Shown here: piece after piece, positions 46,003 through 57,109 of the stretch
Layout of the letters: each line of letters opens with the position of its first letter
Numbering within the stretch: position 1 is the first letter of the stretch
DNA from: Clostridium manihotivorum
GTDB taxonomy: Bacteria > Bacillota > Clostridia > Clostridiales > Clostridiaceae
Assembly (NCBI RefSeq): GCF_004015185.1
Contig: NZ_CP025746.1
Span: 4,481,776 to 4,545,775 of the forward strand
DNA: 64,000 nucleotides
Reading direction: 5' to 3'
Position numbers and translations under genes: made by a program
Notes under the pieces: model-generated
What the model was told of the DNA's origin: nothing
The model's input: only the letters and a program-made list of their open reading frames with translations
The model's database searches: none

Positions 46003-47079
46003 TTAAATTATCTTTTCGATTATTCCGCCACCTACAACTAAGTCCTCATCATAAAAAACTACTGATTGGCCTTTTGTTATAGCTCTTTGCTTTTCCTTAA
46101 AAGACACAACTACTCTTCCATCTTCTAATGGTCTTATAGTAGCATCTGCAGCTTTTGCAGAATATCTTATTTTAGCTTTTACACTTATTTCTTTTTCAAG
46201 CTTATCAAAAGTTATAAAGTTCAAGTCCTTTGCTATAAGCTCTGTCTTGAATATGTCTTCTTCAGATCCTATTACAACTTCATTTCTTAATGGATTTATA
46301 TCCGTAACAAAAACCGGTCTTCCCAAAGCTAAGCCTAAACCTTTTCTTTGACCAATAGTGTAATAGACTATTCCTTTATGCTTACCTAAGACATTTCCCT
46401 GCTTATCAACAAAGTTTCCTGCCTTAACCTTTCCTGGTTTAGCAAGCTTTATGTAGTTTCCGTGATCATTGTCAGGTATAAAACATATCTCTTCGCTATC
46501 CTTTTTATTATGGACAGCAAGACCAATTTCCTTTGCTATCTCTCTTATTCTATCCTTAGTGTACTCACCACAAGGCATTAAAGTGTGAGATAACTGTTCT
46601 TGGGTTAAATTATATAAAGCATAGGTCTGATCTTTTCTACCATCCTCTGATCTCTTAAGAACGTATCTTCCATCCTTTTCAGAAACAGTTGCATAGTGAC
46701 CAGTAGCAACATAATCTGCACCTATAGCTCTAGCCTTCATTAAAAGCTCATCAAATTTTAGATACTTATTGCAAGCTATGCAAGGGTTTGGAGTCTTGCC
46801 TTCTATATACTCTTCAACAAAGTAATCAATTACCTTTTCTTTGAAGGAATCTCTGAAATTTAACACATAAAAAGGTATACCAATTCTATCAGCAACCCTT
46901 CTTGCATCATCTACAGCTGAAAGAGAACAACATCCTCCTTCTCTTTCTTCAAACTCCTTATCTTCTTGCCATATCTGCATAGTAACACCTATTACATCAT
47001 AGCCTTGTTCTTTTAAAAGATAAGCAGCGACGGAGCTATCAACCCCGCCACTCATACCTATAACTACTTTTTTCTTCAT
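46003..47079 (-). CDS. mnmA: tRNA-specific 2-thiouridylase MnmA
   Basis: A 358-residue enzyme with all MnmA marks: PP-loop [12 protein letters not shown] at residues 8-19, catalytic Cys in [14 protein letters not shown] (about residue 98), second Cys in [10 protein letters not shown] (about residue 197), and the [11 protein letters not shown] region. It thiolates U34 of tRNA Lys, Glu and Gln using sulfur passed from cysteine desulfurase. Located 9 bases after the scaffold gene in the iscR-nifS-nifU-mnmA operon, with the desulfurase two genes upstream as its sulfur source. Confidence 0.97.
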   Translation of the reverse strand: MKKKVVIGMSGGVDSSVAAYLLKEQGYDVIGVTMQIWQEDKEFEEREGGCCSLSAVDDARRVADRIGIPFYVLNFRDSFKEKVIDYFVEEYIEGKTPNPCIACNKYLKFDELLMKARAIGADYVATGHYATVSEKDGRYVLKRSEDGRKDQTYALYNLTQEQLSHTLMPCGEYTKDRIREIAKEIGLAVHNKKDSEEICFIPDNDHGNYIKLAKPGKVKAGNFVDKQGNVLGKHKGIVYYTIGQRKGLGLALGRPVFVTDINPLRNEVVIGSEEDIFKTELIAKDLNFITFDKLEKEISVKAKIRYSAKAADATIRPLEDGRVVVSFKEKQRAITKGQSVVFYDEDLVVGGGIIEKII

Positions 47080-47088
47080 ATATATCGA

Positions 47089-47517
47089 CTATTCTCCGTG
47101 AACTTGATCATGGATGTCGTCATGTTCTTCATAATCCCATGGTTCTAAACCTTGGCTTATTCTATAGTCATTTATTGCTTTATGTATAGCTTCTTCAGCT
47201 AATACTGAACAGTGCATTTTTACTGGTGGAAGACCATCAAGAGCTTCTGCAACAGCCTTGTTTGTTAATGTCCATGCTTCTTCAAGAGATTTTCCCATGA
47301 TTAATTCTGTAGCCATACTTGAAGATGCTATAGCTGAACCACAGCCATAAGTTTTGAACTTGACATCTTGTATTAAATTATCTTCAACTTTTAAATATAT
47401 CTTCATTATATCTCCGCACTTAGCGTTTCCTACTTCACCAACACCGTTTGCGTCAACTATTTCTCCAACATTTCTAGGATTTCTAAAATGGTCCATTACC
47501 TTTTCACTATACATCAT
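47089..47517 (-). CDS. nifU: Iron-sulfur cluster scaffold protein (NifU/IscU N-terminal type)
   Basis: A 142-residue scaffold. The cluster-ligand cysteines are visible in VGNAKCGDIMKIYL (about residue 34), FKTYGCGSAIASSSM (about residue 60) and KMHCSVLAEEAI (about residue 102). The length fits the short clostridial NifU-like scaffold, which lacks the Nfu-type C-terminal domain. It receives sulfur from the upstream desulfurase. Two codons, ATG ATG, compete for the start after GGGAG. Confidence 0.95.
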   Translation of the reverse strand: MMYSEKVMDHFRNPRNVGEIVDANGVGEVGNAKCGDIMKIYLKVEDNLIQDVKFKTYGCGSAIASSSMATELIMGKSLEEAWTLTNKAVAEALDGLPPVKMHCSVLAEEAIHKAINDYRISQGLEPWDYEEHDDIHDQVHGE

Positions 47518-47519
47518 AA

Positions 47520-48704
47520 TTATTTATCTCCCTTCTTTAAGTGGTCTTCCCATAATGGTGACATGTCTCTTAATCTTTGTATAATTGGTGGTACTACATT
47601 TATTACATAATCTATATCTTCCTCAGTAGTTCCATCCCCTAAGGATAATCTTAGAGAACCATGAGCTATTTCATGAGGTAAGCCTATAGCTAAAAGAACA
47701 TGAGAAGGATCTAATGATCCTGAAGTACATGCACTTCCTGAAGATGCACAAACACCTTCAAAGTCTAACATTAATAATATTGATTCACCTTCGATGAATT
47801 CAAATATAATATTAGCATTACCAGCTAATCTGTTCTTTCCTCTTGGTCCGTTAAGTCTTGAATACGGAACTTGTAACAATCCATCTATCAATTTATCTCT
47901 TAACTTTTCAAGTCTTTCAGCATGAGCATCAATGTTTTCAGTAGCAAGCTCTATTGCTTTTCCAAGACCAACTATTGCTGGAACATTTTCTGTACCTGCT
48001 CTTCTTGCTCTTTCCTGTCCACCACCGTGAACTAGATTGTCGATTCTAACACCTTTTCTTATATAAAGAGCACCTATACCTTTAGGTCCATATATCTTAT
48101 GGCCAGCAAGGGATAATAAATCTATGTTCAATTCTTTAACATTAATATGAACATTTCCTATAGCTTGAACTGCATCTGTGTGGAATAATACCTTTCTTTC
48201 CTTACAGATCTGTCCGATTTCTTTTATTGGTTGTATTGTACCTATTTCATTGTTTGCAAACATGATAGAAACTAATATAGTCTTATCAGTAATTGCATTT
48301 TTTAATTCTTCTAAATTTATGAAACCTTCACTATCTACATCAAGATATGTAACTTCAAAACCATGCTTTTCAAGATATTCACAAGCATGAAGTACTGCAT
48401 GGTGCTCTATCTTTGTAGTTATTATGTGATTTCCTTTATTCTTATGGGCAAAAGCAATACCTTTTAGTGCCCAGTTATCAGCTTCTGAGCCACCACCAGT
48501 AAAGTAAACTTCACTTGAGTCACAACCTAGTGCCTTAGCTACTCTATCTCTACCTTGATCTATAGCCATTTTAGTATCTCTTGATATGCTATAGAATGAT
48601 GATGGGTTACCAAACTTTTCTGTGAAATAAGGCATCATCTCTTCTAAAACTTCTGGCTTTACATATGTAGTAGCCGCATAATCCATATACACAACTTTAT
48701 TCAT
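47520..48704 (-). CDS. nifS: Cysteine desulfurase (NifS/IscS type)
   Basis: A 394-residue PLP enzyme. The N-terminus reads [15 protein letters not shown], the PLP-binding Lys lies in [17 protein letters not shown] (about residue 200) and the persulfide-forming Cys in [19 protein letters not shown] (about residue 325). It removes sulfur from cysteine for cluster assembly and for MnmA. The gene follows iscR by 19 bases and is followed by nifU with two bases between them. Confidence 0.96.
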   Translation of the reverse strand: MNKVVYMDYAATTYVKPEVLEEMMPYFTEKFGNPSSFYSISRDTKMAIDQGRDRVAKALGCDSSEVYFTGGGSEADNWALKGIAFAHKNKGNHIITTKIEHHAVLHACEYLEKHGFEVTYLDVDSEGFINLEELKNAITDKTILVSIMFANNEIGTIQPIKEIGQICKERKVLFHTDAVQAIGNVHINVKELNIDLLSLAGHKIYGPKGIGALYIRKGVRIDNLVHGGGQERARRAGTENVPAIVGLGKAIELATENIDAHAERLEKLRDKLIDGLLQVPYSRLNGPRGKNRLAGNANIIFEFIEGESILLMLDFEGVCASSGSACTSGSLDPSHVLLAIGLPHEIAHGSLRLSLGDGTTEEDIDYVINVVPPIIQRLRDMSPLWEDHLKKGDK

Positions 48705-48723
48705 TAACCTTCACTCCAATCAG

Positions 48724-49170
48724 CTATTTTTCAGCTATTTTGATGCTGCTTTGTTTTGATTTTATTCCATTATAGTCATTAACAATATCTTGCAAAGTCA
48801 CTGATTCCATGACTTCATCTAAACTATCTTTTATTTTTTTCCATAACAGCCTAGTAGCACAGCAATCTACGTTATCGCAAACAACTCCGTCTACACAGTC
48901 TGATATCTCAATAGGGCCTTCAAGTACATCCATTATATCTGCAACAGTTATATCTTTAGGTTCTTTGTTCAAAACATAGCCACCTTGAGCTCCTCTAATA
49001 CTCTTAATAAGCTTTGCTTTTCTCAAAGGACTAAAGAGCTGTTCTAAGTAATATTCAGAAATACTTTGTCTCTCTGATATTGTCTTAATGGATACGGGTG
49101 CCTCGCCATAATTAATAGCTAAATCAACCATAGCCTTTACTCCATATCTTCCTTTGGTTGACAACTTCAT
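48724..49170 (-). CDS. iscR: Rrf2-family regulator IscR
   Basis: A 148-residue Rrf2 regulator. Winged helix: MKLSTKGRYGVKAMVDLAI, SIKTISERQSISEYYLEQLF, then AQGGYVLNKEPKDITVADI. Cluster-ligand cysteines are in DCVDGVVCDNVDCCATRL (about residues 91-105), the IscR spacing. When holding a [2Fe-2S] cluster it represses its own operon. The ATG at 49168-49170 has GGGGTGAT upstream; a longer frame of 19 codons is leader. Promoter at 49218-49246. Confidence 0.93.
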   Translation of the reverse strand: MKLSTKGRYGVKAMVDLAINYGEAPVSIKTISERQSISEYYLEQLFSPLRKAKLIKSIRGAQGGYVLNKEPKDITVADIMDVLEGPIEISDCVDGVVCDNVDCCATRLLWKKIKDSLDEVMESVTLQDIVNDYNGIKSKQSSIKIAEK

Positions 49171-49217
49171 ACTATCACCCCTTAATGTTGAGTAAAACAC
49201 TAAACTTTCCATTTCAT

Positions 49218-49246
49218 ATGATAGCAAATCCGACTTAAACTGTCAA
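49218..49246 (-). promoter_or_regulatory. Promoter of the iscR-nifS-nifU-mnmA operon
   Basis: On the minus strand TTGACA (49241-49246), a 17-base spacer and TATCAT (49218-49223) form a near-consensus sigma-A promoter 47 bases upstream of the IscR start. Confidence 0.85.
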
Positions 49247-49691
49247 CAATTAAAGAAAGCAAATTTTCTCCCATTATTTTAGTTTATTGCTCATAGTAAA
49301 CGATTTTTTAATAAACTTTGTACTAGCTATAAGTATAGCTTTCAGGATTTCAATTGATAATAAATATCATATAAATTAAGCTGCACTTTCCTTTTTTTTA
49401 TTCTTTCTACTATATCTACATTTAAGCCGTCCACATATACTTACCAGCAGCTTTATCTAAAATATAACTTTCTAAAGAATAAAAAGGAAGCTATATAGAT
49501 TTAGCTAAACTAAAAGCAGAAGTAAAAATACTTATCTTCTCATAAGTAATTCTACTTCTGCTATATTCTACATTGGGCTCACTTTTTGAATTGAAATGAG
49601 ATTTAGTAAATACTAAAAGGTCGTTCAATTAAATTTATGCTTTGTTCAATTTCAATACGGTATTTTAACAGAGTCTAAAACTATTGTTCTT
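49247..49691. other. Intergenic region with a terminator
   Basis: No gene. A long stem at 49515-49562 (AGCAGAAGTA with TACTTCTGCT, and an inner TACTTAT/ATAAGTA) lies downstream of the acetyltransferase gene at 49692-50192 and is probably its terminator. Confidence 0.6.
49515..49562 (-). terminator. Terminator after the GNAT gene
   Basis: Two nested stems (AGCAGAAGTA/TACTTCTGCT and TACTTAT/ATAAGTA) form a long hairpin 130 bases after the stop of 49692-50192. Confidence 0.65.
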
Positions 49692-50192
49692 TTATCTATT
49701 CCAGCGTTCTTTAGTTATTTCCAGGTATGTCTCGTAGGGTTCAAGAAAGTCTGGTCTAAGCTTACTTTCAAAACCTAGCTTCTCGTATAACTTCCAAGCC
49801 TTTTTATTCAATGGATTTGGATCTACATAGGCCTTAGATGCTAGTTTATTCCTGAACACTTCATTTATAGAATAGCTTAAAGAGTATTCTGCTATCCCCT
49901 TACCTTGAGCTTTTGGAAAAAGCTTAATATCCAATGCGGCTAAATCATTTTCCCGATCAATAGAGTAATAAGTTTCTCCACAGTAGCCTATGTTCTCATC
50001 ATATATACTATAATGTTTAGTATACTTACTACTATTTACTTTACTTAACCAACCTTCTAGTTTGTCCAAAGTTATATTAAGACCTTCTGGAAATCCAACA
50101 TAGTACATAACTTCTCCGTCATTCCATAGCTCCATAACATTTTTCAAATCACTTTTATCAGTTTCTTTGATTGTTAATTTATATTTATACAT
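49692..50192 (-). CDS. GNAT N-acetyltransferase
   Basis: A 166-residue acetyltransferase. N-terminal KLTIKETDKSDLKNVMELW, central CGETYYSIDRENDLAALDIKL, acetyl-CoA loop AQGKGIAEYSLSYSI (about residue 93) and C-terminal NPLNKKAWKLYEKLGFE. The ATG chosen has GGAGGAG six bases upstream, four codons into the longer frame. Substrate is unknown; single gene with its own terminator. Confidence 0.8.
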   Translation of the reverse strand: MYKYKLTIKETDKSDLKNVMELWNDGEVMYYVGFPEGLNITLDKLEGWLSKVNSSKYTKHYSIYDENIGYCGETYYSIDRENDLAALDIKLFPKAQGKGIAEYSLSYSINEVFRNKLASKAYVDPNPLNKKAWKLYEKLGFESKLRPDFLEPYETYLEITKERWNR

Positions 50193-50585
50193 AAACTCCT
50201 CCAAAAATTATAAGAGGGTCTAATTTATAGTATCCCTCCATGTATTGTTATTTTTATTAGTACTTAATAGTTTCTTCATAACTTATCATTCCTTTCTTAT
50301 ATCTCTATACTTATATATTAGCAAAACATCTCTTAAATATATACATATTTTAACAAACAATTCTATTATAATATCTAAAATATGTTCCCCTAACAAATGC
50401 TTTATTCAAAATTAACCATTCTAAATTAAGATCTAAGTGTAGAAAATTTACTAAAGCTACAAAAAAGTAGCTGAAGCCACCTTAAAATTAATAGGTTTAG
50501 CTAGCAAAAAAATATAATTCTCTTAACAGTAAAAAGAGTCCTTATATGATTAATAAATCAATCATGCAAGGACTCCTTAAGATTA
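50193..50585. other. Intergenic region with terminator of the nucleotidase gene
   Basis: No gene. At 50531-50580 AAGAGTCCTT ... ATGATT pairs with AATCAT ... AAGGACTCCTT in a long hairpin immediately after the nucleotidase stop (50586). Confidence 0.65.
50531..50580 (-). terminator. Terminator after the nucleotidase gene
   Basis: AGGAGTCCTTGCATGATT on the minus strand pairs with AATCATATAAGGACTC with a two-base mismatch; a T-run follows (CTTTTTAC). Confidence 0.8.
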
Positions 50586-53500
50586 TTAAGCTATTTCATT
50601 TTCCTCTTTTTTCTTTTTAGCTAGGACTATCATTGCAAATCCTAGAAGCATTGCAGCAACACTTATTTCAATTAGAGCATTAGAATCAATAGTTGATCCT
50701 GTTTTTGGTAAGCTTGATGATGAAACTGTACTTGTTGCTGTACTAGTACTTCCGTTGCTATTAGTAGCATTTGTTGGAGTAGTACTAGTGCTGTTTCCTG
50801 ATGTAGCAGCTCCACTGCCATTGCTTGTATTAGTGTTGCTTCCAGTATTGGTGTTACTTCCTGTATTAGAGTTTCCATTACTTCCAGTGTTGTTGTTAGT
50901 TGAAGGTGCAGCACCTGCAACAAGTGGCTTCGCATCTGCAACTACAAGATGTTTGCTACCTAAAGCTTCAAGAGCACTTGCCAGGCTATCTCTTATAGGA
51001 ATTCCTGTATCGTAAACATTTTGAGCACCTGTAAAGTCATATTGATCTCCACCTGTAGCCATGAAGTCATTTGTAACTACTGAATAATACTTATTCATGT
51101 CAATTGGTGTACCATCTTCTAAGAACATTGCTGTTATTCTATTGCCTGCTGGTGCTGACTTATCGTAATAAACCTTAACTCCAGACAGTTGAACCCAACC
51201 AACATTTGTATTCATTATACCATTCTCAATAACTCTCTTTAGGTCTGAACCCTTCAAGTTCATTTTTACTAAGGTGTTATCAAAAGGCATTACTTCATAT
51301 AAGTCTCCCATAGCAATATTGCCAGCAGCTATAGGCTCTCTTAAGCCTCCACCATTGGTTATTCCTATCTGAACTCCAACAGCTTTTCTCATGACATCAG
51401 TAACCCATTGACCAAGTATTGAGGTACCTTCAGCGAATCTATCATGAGTTAGATTGGTATCAGTAACTCCTTCAACTTTATCTAGTAATGGCTGAAGCTT
51501 TGTATAGAAGCTATTATAAGTATCTTGTGCTGTGGTATCAGCAACTATCTTATTTTTTCTTTGATATATACTATCCAGATTTGGAGTAATGCTCTTTACT
51601 TTACCAGTATTCTTATCTATAGCTATTGAAAGATCTGCTAGATCTCTACCTGCATAGTAAGCTTGAACTACAGGCTTGTTATTTACATACCCACTAACTG
51701 GATTGTGAGTGTGAGCAGTTACTATGGCATCTAAGCTGTCAACCTTGCATAAGCCTGAATCAACAACTTCACCGGTTATATTGCCCTTTGAGTCCTGTGC
51801 TGCACCAATGTGAGTAAGTGCTATTACCACATCAGCCTTTCCTTCTGGAAGACTTCCATCCTTAAGCTTATCAGCCCAAACTTTTGCTGAGGCAGCAGGA
51901 TCTCTAAATTCTAGTCCAGACACTATATCTGGTTTTGTTTTGTATGCGGTTTCTTGAGTTGTTAATCCAACAAATCCTATCTTTACTCCATCTATGGTAA
52001 CAAGCTTATATGGTTTTGCCCAAGAAACTGGTTGACCTGTTTTCTTATCATAAATATTTGAAGCTAAGTAGTCAAAGTTTCCAGCCTGTGCCCATGGAGC
52101 TATCTTATCTATGCCCCAGTCAAATTCGTGATTGCCCACTGCAGAAGCAGTAACTCCAAGTTGTTTCATCATTGCAGAAACTGGTTCTCCATAAGTCAAG
52201 TTTGACATAGCACTTCCTTGGTAATTGTCTCCACCTGAAACTACTACAGTATCAGGATTAGCAGCTTTATACTCATTAACAGCCGCTACAAACTTTGCCA
52301 TTCCTGGATTCTTACCACTGGCACTTGTATCTTCTGCTAAGTTACCATGGAAATCATTGAAGGAAACCACATCAATAATCTTATCTCCATTAGGATTCAT
52401 TGCCTTTTTCACATCATCCCAAGTGATAGCTTTACCATTGTATTGAGCAAGAGTTATAGCACCGTTGTTTATATACTTAACAGCCAAAGCTCTTTCATGA
52501 GTGTTCCAGTTGTTACCTACAAGATTCCAGTTGTTATCACAATCTGGTGTAATAGTCCCACCCTTTACATTTTGAATGTAAGTCCCGATTAAATCTCTTA
52601 CTCTGCCTTCTCCAAAACCATTAGTCTTATCTGACTGCCCAACAATTACTGGCAAGCTGTCATTTGCTGAGTATACTGTTCCTGGCTTTGTAAGCTGAGT
52701 GCTGGCTCTATAGTTATTAACAGTCATATAAAGAACTTCAGAGTCCCCTATTGCTGTTCCATCAGTCTTAGTTAGGTTAACTATTCTGTTTCCTGGTTGC
52801 TTTGATATATCTATTGTATATTTAACTCCAGCAAACATATCATAATTATATCCTGGTATTGAAGCATTAAAGGAAACAGTTAAATCTCCAGGCTTAAAGG
52901 TATTATAATAGGAAGCTGACCATTCCATGTACTTCTTAAGCTGAGCTCCAGTTATCTTTAAAACATACAAAGTATTATCAAACTGATAAATATTTGCTGT
53001 ATCACACTTTTTAATAGGTCCAGCTGCTATATTTTGGTTATCCTTAAACATAGCTGCAGATGATACATCTATCTTATGACCTACCATCTTTTCGCCATAA
53101 TACATCTGTACCTTGTTTATCAAATCAATCATAGCTGTAGGTTGAAGCTTTGCATCACTTATGCCGTTAACTTCATTCTTAGGAGCTAGATCTCCTCCCT
53201 TTAAAGCACCAATTGGTGTATTAGCATCATCAATAGCAGTCTTATTAAAAGGCTGAAGTGCTGCTGTTAGTTCTGGATCAGGTTGATAGATTACAGCAGC
53301 TTTACTAGACATATCATAAATTGCTGTTGTAATATCATTTCCTTTATTTTCGATTACATATTTGCCAGTTGAATCCTTTGTTAAACTTATATTAATCTGT
53401 GAAAGGCTCTTTCCCCACTTATTTGGTTCTACAATTACAGTACCCTTCTGCTTTGCAGTACTGTACTCATCCATAGAAGCAGTTTTTGTACTTCCATCAT

Positions 53501-54407
53501 TTAAAGTTGCTGTAACAGTTCCATTGTTTAAGGAATATACTGTATTGTTATAAAAATAATCTCCTGCTATTCTGCTGTGAAAATGTCCTGCCACAAAAGC
53601 ATCAATTTCAGGACATTGTGATAAAACATCAACTACACCTGAACCTGGTTCGTTATATTCTTCTGTTTCTCCCATATGCTCAACTGCTATTATGGTATTT
53701 ACATTCTGTTGCTTTAGTTCAGCTATAGCATTCTTTGTTTCATCTACTGGGTTTGTTACTTTATATCCTTCAAGATTAGCAGAATCCCATCTCTTTATAT
53801 TAGGAGTAACCATACCGATTATTCCAACCTTGACCCCGCTTCTCTCAACAATTGTATAAGGAGCTGCAAGTCTTGAGCCATCCTTGTTATATACGTTTCC
53901 ACAAAGAGTCTTTCCCTTGAACTGACTCATGACATTCTTCAATGCCGGAACTCCATAATTAAACTCATGATTTCCATAACTTAATGTATCATACCCCATT
54001 ATATTCATTGCAGTTATCATAGGGTTTGACGACCCATTTATAAACAGGCTTTCTGAATTGTCTTGAATAGTATCACCATCATCTACAAGGATAGTGTTGT
54101 TAGGATTTTGCGCTCTTAACTGCTTTACTGCTGTATAGACCTGAGCTAGACTTCCTGTGGTATCAGGAGCATTTACAGCATAATCATAAGGTAAAAACCT
54201 TCCATGACTATCTGAGGTAGCTAGAATCTGAAGTGATATCTTATCATTAGTTGAGGATTGATCAGTCTTTTCGCTTGAGTTAACAACTTGTTTACCTTGA
54301 GTATCTGTTGCCGCAATAACATTCACTGGTCCAATTAAGCTGAAGGTCATAACTGTTGACAACGCCAGGGTTATAAGTGACTTAACTTTTCTGATAGAAT
54401 TTAGCAT
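50586..54407 (-). CDS. Cell-wall-anchored two-domain 5'-nucleotidase / 2',3'-cyclic phosphodiesterase (YfkN-like)
   Basis: A 1,273-residue surface enzyme with two successive metallophosphatase/5'-nucleotidase units. After a signal peptide (residues 1-32, ending VNVIAA), unit 1 has TSDSHGRF, DDGDTIQ, GNHEFNYG, VEHMG and AGHFHSR (about residues 60-280). Unit 2 has SFNDFHGN, SGGDNYQGS, GNHEFDWG, LTHIGA and TAHTHNP (about 690-900). Each is followed by a 5'-nucleotidase C-terminal domain. A Ser/Thr/Asn-rich linker leads to LPKTG at about residue 1233, a hydrophobic segment and KKKKEEN, the sortase signal. It releases phosphate and nucleosides from outside nucleotides. Single gene with GGAGG. Confidence 0.95.
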   Translation of the reverse strand: MLNSIRKVKSLITLALSTVMTFSLIGPVNVIAATDTQGKQVVNSSEKTDQSSTNDKISLQILATSDSHGRFLPYDYAVNAPDTTGSLAQVYTAVKQLRAQNPNNTILVDDGDTIQDNSESLFINGSSNPMITAMNIMGYDTLSYGNHEFNYGVPALKNVMSQFKGKTLCGNVYNKDGSRLAAPYTIVERSGVKVGIIGMVTPNIKRWDSANLEGYKVTNPVDETKNAIAELKQQNVNTIIAVEHMGETEEYNEPGSGVVDVLSQCPEIDAFVAGHFHSRIAGDYFYNNTVYSLNNGTVTATLNDGSTKTASMDEYSTAKQKGTVIVEPNKWGKSLSQINISLTKDSTGKYVIENKGNDITTAIYDMSSKAAVIYQPDPELTAALQPFNKTAIDDANTPIGALKGGDLAPKNEVNGISDAKLQPTAMIDLINKVQMYYGEKMVGHKIDVSSAAMFKDNQNIAAGPIKKCDTANIYQFDNTLYVLKITGAQLKKYMEWSASYYNTFKPGDLTVSFNASIPGYNYDMFAGVKYTIDISKQPGNRIVNLTKTDGTAIGDSEVLYMTVNNYRASTQLTKPGTVYSANDSLPVIVGQSDKTNGFGEGRVRDLIGTYIQNVKGGTITPDCDNNWNLVGNNWNTHERALAVKYINNGAITLAQYNGKAITWDDVKKAMNPNGDKIIDVVSFNDFHGNLAEDTSASGKNPGMAKFVAAVNEYKAANPDTVVVSGGDNYQGSAMSNLTYGEPVSAMMKQLGVTASAVGNHEFDWGIDKIAPWAQAGNFDYLASNIYDKKTGQPVSWAKPYKLVTIDGVKIGFVGLTTQETAYKTKPDIVSGLEFRDPAASAKVWADKLKDGSLPEGKADVVIALTHIGAAQDSKGNITGEVVDSGLCKVDSLDAIVTAHTHNPVSGYVNNKPVVQAYYAGRDLADLSIAIDKNTGKVKSITPNLDSIYQRKNKIVADTTAQDTYNSFYTKLQPLLDKVEGVTDTNLTHDRFAEGTSILGQWVTDVMRKAVGVQIGITNGGGLREPIAAGNIAMGDLYEVMPFDNTLVKMNLKGSDLKRVIENGIMNTNVGWVQLSGVKVYYDKSAPAGNRITAMFLEDGTPIDMNKYYSVVTNDFMATGGDQYDFTGAQNVYDTGIPIRDSLASALEALGSKHLVVADAKPLVAGAAPSTNNNTGSNGNSNTGSNTNTGSNTNTSNGSGAATSGNSTSTTPTNATNSNGSTSTATSTVSSSSLPKTGSTIDSNALIEISVAAMLLGFAMIVLAKKKKEENEIA

Positions 54408-54777
54408 TTTCTCCTCCTCATCATTTATATACCTTTTTATTAATGTATAATTTTCAATTTAAGCACAAGCTACAAATTTAGTATCATACACAATAATTAG
54501 TATATATATATTAGTATACAAACTAAATAATACGACCTTTCATTCGCCTCTTCCTTCCATTATATGTTAATTGTTCATTAATTTTTCTTAACACCTTATG
54601 TAGAGAGAATAAAATACTGTACCTGTTATATTTACCTCAAATCCCATACTATCTACATTGAAAACAAGGGCATCCCTGTTTATCATATAGATATAAGTAT
54701 ACGATTACAAAGCTAATTATTCATATCCGCTTATCACTTGACTTAATAAGAAACTAATATATTTAACTTACGAAAGG
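54408..54777. other. Divergent promoter region between nucleotidase and chemoreceptor genes
   Basis: The two genes start in opposite directions, so promoters for both must lie here. The region is very A/T-rich with several TATATA stretches, and I could not assign the boxes. No gene found. Confidence 0.4.
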
Positions 54778-56901
54778 ATGAAATTTGTGAGATCTATAAG
54801 ATCAAAATTAATACTATTTATTTCTACAAGCATCTTAGTGATTTTATCAATTATTATTGGAACAGTTACTGTAAGTATCAGAAGTACTTCTGTACAAGAA
54901 GCATACTCAAATTCAAAAACTGAGGCAGAAAGTGTTTCAAAGGAAATTAAAAACCAACTGGATGTAGACTTTGATATTGCTCGAACTACTGCTAATAGTT
55001 TTAAAGGTTTCAGAATAAACAATCAGACTAATCGAGAACTTATGAGTGATATTCTTAAAAATGTATTGTCTGAAAACAAAGATATTTTAGCTCTTTGGAC
55101 AGCCTGGGAGCCAAATGCTCTTGATAACAAAGATGCTGAATACAGAAATAAACCAGGTCATGACGCTACTGGAAGATTTATTCCTTACTGGCATTATAGT
55201 GACAGCAAAGTTGTGTTAGAGCCACTAGTTGACTATGATAAACCTGGAGCTGGAGATTACTATCTATTAGCAAAAGCTTCTGGAGAAGAAGTAATACTTG
55301 AACCATATTTATATAACGTTGGTGGCAAGGAAGTTTTAATGACTTCTTTAGTAGTTCCGATTAAAGTTAATGGGACCTTCCTAGGGGTTGTTGGAGTGGA
55401 TCTATCACTTGACTCTTTACAAACAATTAATAACAAAATTAAATTCTACCAGACTGGCTACAGCACAATAGTTACAAACACTGGTACCTATGTTGCTAAT
55501 CCTAAGAAGGAGTTAATTACAAAAAACTTATTTGATTACGATTTAAAAGAAAAAGATAGCATAAAAACTGCTTTTAGTAATGGACAGGCTGTTAATACCA
55601 CACAGACGTCTAATATAGATGGCAAAAAAACTTATGTATCCTTCGTTCCAATAAATATAGGAAAAACAGCTAAACCTTGGTACATAGAGGCTGTTGTCCC
55701 AATAAGTGAAATTACAAATCAAGTAGATAAGCTTGTTATATTTATGATTACTCTTAGCACACTAGGCCTTCTTCTAATGGTTGCAGTTGTTTCATATATT
55801 TCATCAAAAATATCCAATCCTGTCAAGGCTTTATCTGTAAATATTAATAATTTGGCTAATTTTAATTTGTCAAATGAAAATATTAGCAACATAGATAAGT
55901 ATAGCAGTATGAAGGATGAAATAGGTCTAATCTCAAGATCACTTGTTACCATGCAAAATAATTTTATTGAACTAATAAGTAAAATTGGAGCCTCTTCAGA
56001 GGAGCTATCCTGTGTAGCAGATGAAACTAGCAGTGTTACAGAAGAACTTTCCGGTACAGCACAAAGTCAAACAGAGTCAATGCAGGAATTGATCAAGACC
56101 ACAAACGTAATGGCAGTGTCCATTGAAAACGTTGCTGAAAACACAAGTAAATTAGCAGAAATAATAGGCAACTCAACAGAAAAAAGCAGCATTGCTAAAA
56201 ATCAGATAATAACTTCAGTTGATAACTCTAATAAGGGCAAGGATAGTATGTCCACTTTAATTATCGAGATGTCAGGCATACAAAAGTCTATGACCCAACT
56301 TGCTGCTTCTATAAACAAGGTTGGTGAATCTACTGGTGAGATTAGAGGTATTATAGACATTATTAACAGTATCGCTGAGCAGACTAACCTCTTAGCTTTG
56401 ATCGCTGCAATCGAAGCAGCAAGAGCTGGAGAAGCTGGAAAAGGCTTTGCTGTAGTAGCAGACGAAGTTAGAAAACTTGCAGAAGAATCCTCAAAATCTA
56501 CTGGAATTATATCATCTTTAATTAATAATGTGGAAAAGGAAATAACTAATTCCGTTAATAGCTCTAATTTAAATGCTAAAACTATAGAAAATGGAGTTAT
56601 TGTGGTGGAAAACACAGGTGTTATCTTCCAAAATATTTTTGAATCAGTTCAAAATACAAATGATTTAATTCAGGACATATTAAATAATATCGATATGATG
56701 AACGGCTTGGCACAGGAAGTAGCTAAAGTAACCAGTGATCAAGTAGCTGCAGCAGAAGAGATATTGGCTACCTCTGAACAACTTGGAGAAGGGTCAAATC
56801 AAGTCTCTGCCGGAAGTGAAGAAATAGCGAAAACAACAGAAGAATTAGCTCGTAATGCCTCTGACATGAGAAACTTAATTCTTAAGTTTAAAATGGACTA
56901 A
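54778..56901 (+). CDS. Methyl-accepting chemotaxis protein (Cache-type)
   Basis: A 707-residue chemoreceptor. A first membrane segment ([19 protein letters not shown]) leads to an outside domain of about 280 residues with the dCache pattern ([54 protein letters not shown]). A second membrane segment ([19 protein letters not shown]) is followed by HAMP (about residues 340-395) and the signalling hairpin tip ([20 protein letters not shown] and [19 protein letters not shown], about residues 535-575). It would bind a small ligand outside and signal to CheA/CheW. A GTG three codons in (54787) is better spaced from AAAGGA than the listed ATG and may be the true start. Confidence 0.95.
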   Translation: MKFVRSIRSKLILFISTSILVILSIIIGTVTVSIRSTSVQEAYSNSKTEAESVSKEIKNQLDVDFDIARTTANSFKGFRINNQTNRELMSDILKNVLSENKDILALWTAWEPNALDNKDAEYRNKPGHDATGRFIPYWHYSDSKVVLEPLVDYDKPGAGDYYLLAKASGEEVILEPYLYNVGGKEVLMTSLVVPIKVNGTFLGVVGVDLSLDSLQTINNKIKFYQTGYSTIVTNTGTYVANPKKELITKNLFDYDLKEKDSIKTAFSNGQAVNTTQTSNIDGKKTYVSFVPINIGKTAKPWYIEAVVPISEITNQVDKLVIFMITLSTLGLLLMVAVVSYISSKISNPVKALSVNINNLANFNLSNENISNIDKYSSMKDEIGLISRSLVTMQNNFIELISKIGASSEELSCVADETSSVTEELSGTAQSQTESMQELIKTTNVMAVSIENVAENTSKLAEIIGNSTEKSSIAKNQIITSVDNSNKGKDSMSTLIIEMSGIQKSMTQLAASINKVGESTGEIRGIIDIINSIAEQTNLLALIAAIEAARAGEAGKGFAVVADEVRKLAEESSKSTGIISSLINNVEKEITNSVNSSNLNAKTIENGVIVVENTGVIFQNIFESVQNTNDLIQDILNNIDMMNGLAQEVAKVTSDQVAAAEEILATSEQLGEGSNQVSAGSEEIAKTTEELARNASDMRNLILKFKMD

Positions 56902-56918
56902 GACCTAAAAATAATAAG

Positions 56919-56953
56919 AATGAACTAGCTTACTTAACTTAAGCTAGTTCATT
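56919..56953 (+). terminator. Terminator after the chemoreceptor gene
   Basis: AATGAACTAGCTTA pairs with TAAGCTAGTTCATT around a short loop and is followed by TAGTG. It is related to the hairpin at 58113-58152 (AATGAACCAGC/GCTGGTTCATT). Confidence 0.8.
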
Positions 56954-57109
56954 TAGTGTTTCTCTTACTGCATTATTAATATAATGCAAGATAAATTCAT
57001 ATTTCAGGGTTTTATCTATGAATTATATTTATATTATTTCATGTCAAAGCCATGAAAAGTGATTTTTTGTAATTAGTTTTCTCTATATTATGCAGAAAAT
57101 TTCTAATTA

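Noticed and set aside
50672-50941. 89-codon minus frame and 86-codon plus frame over the nucleotidase linker
   Set aside because: Low-complexity Ser/Thr/Asn codons in the linker produce open frames in other phases; the real frame has LPKTG and a membrane segment.
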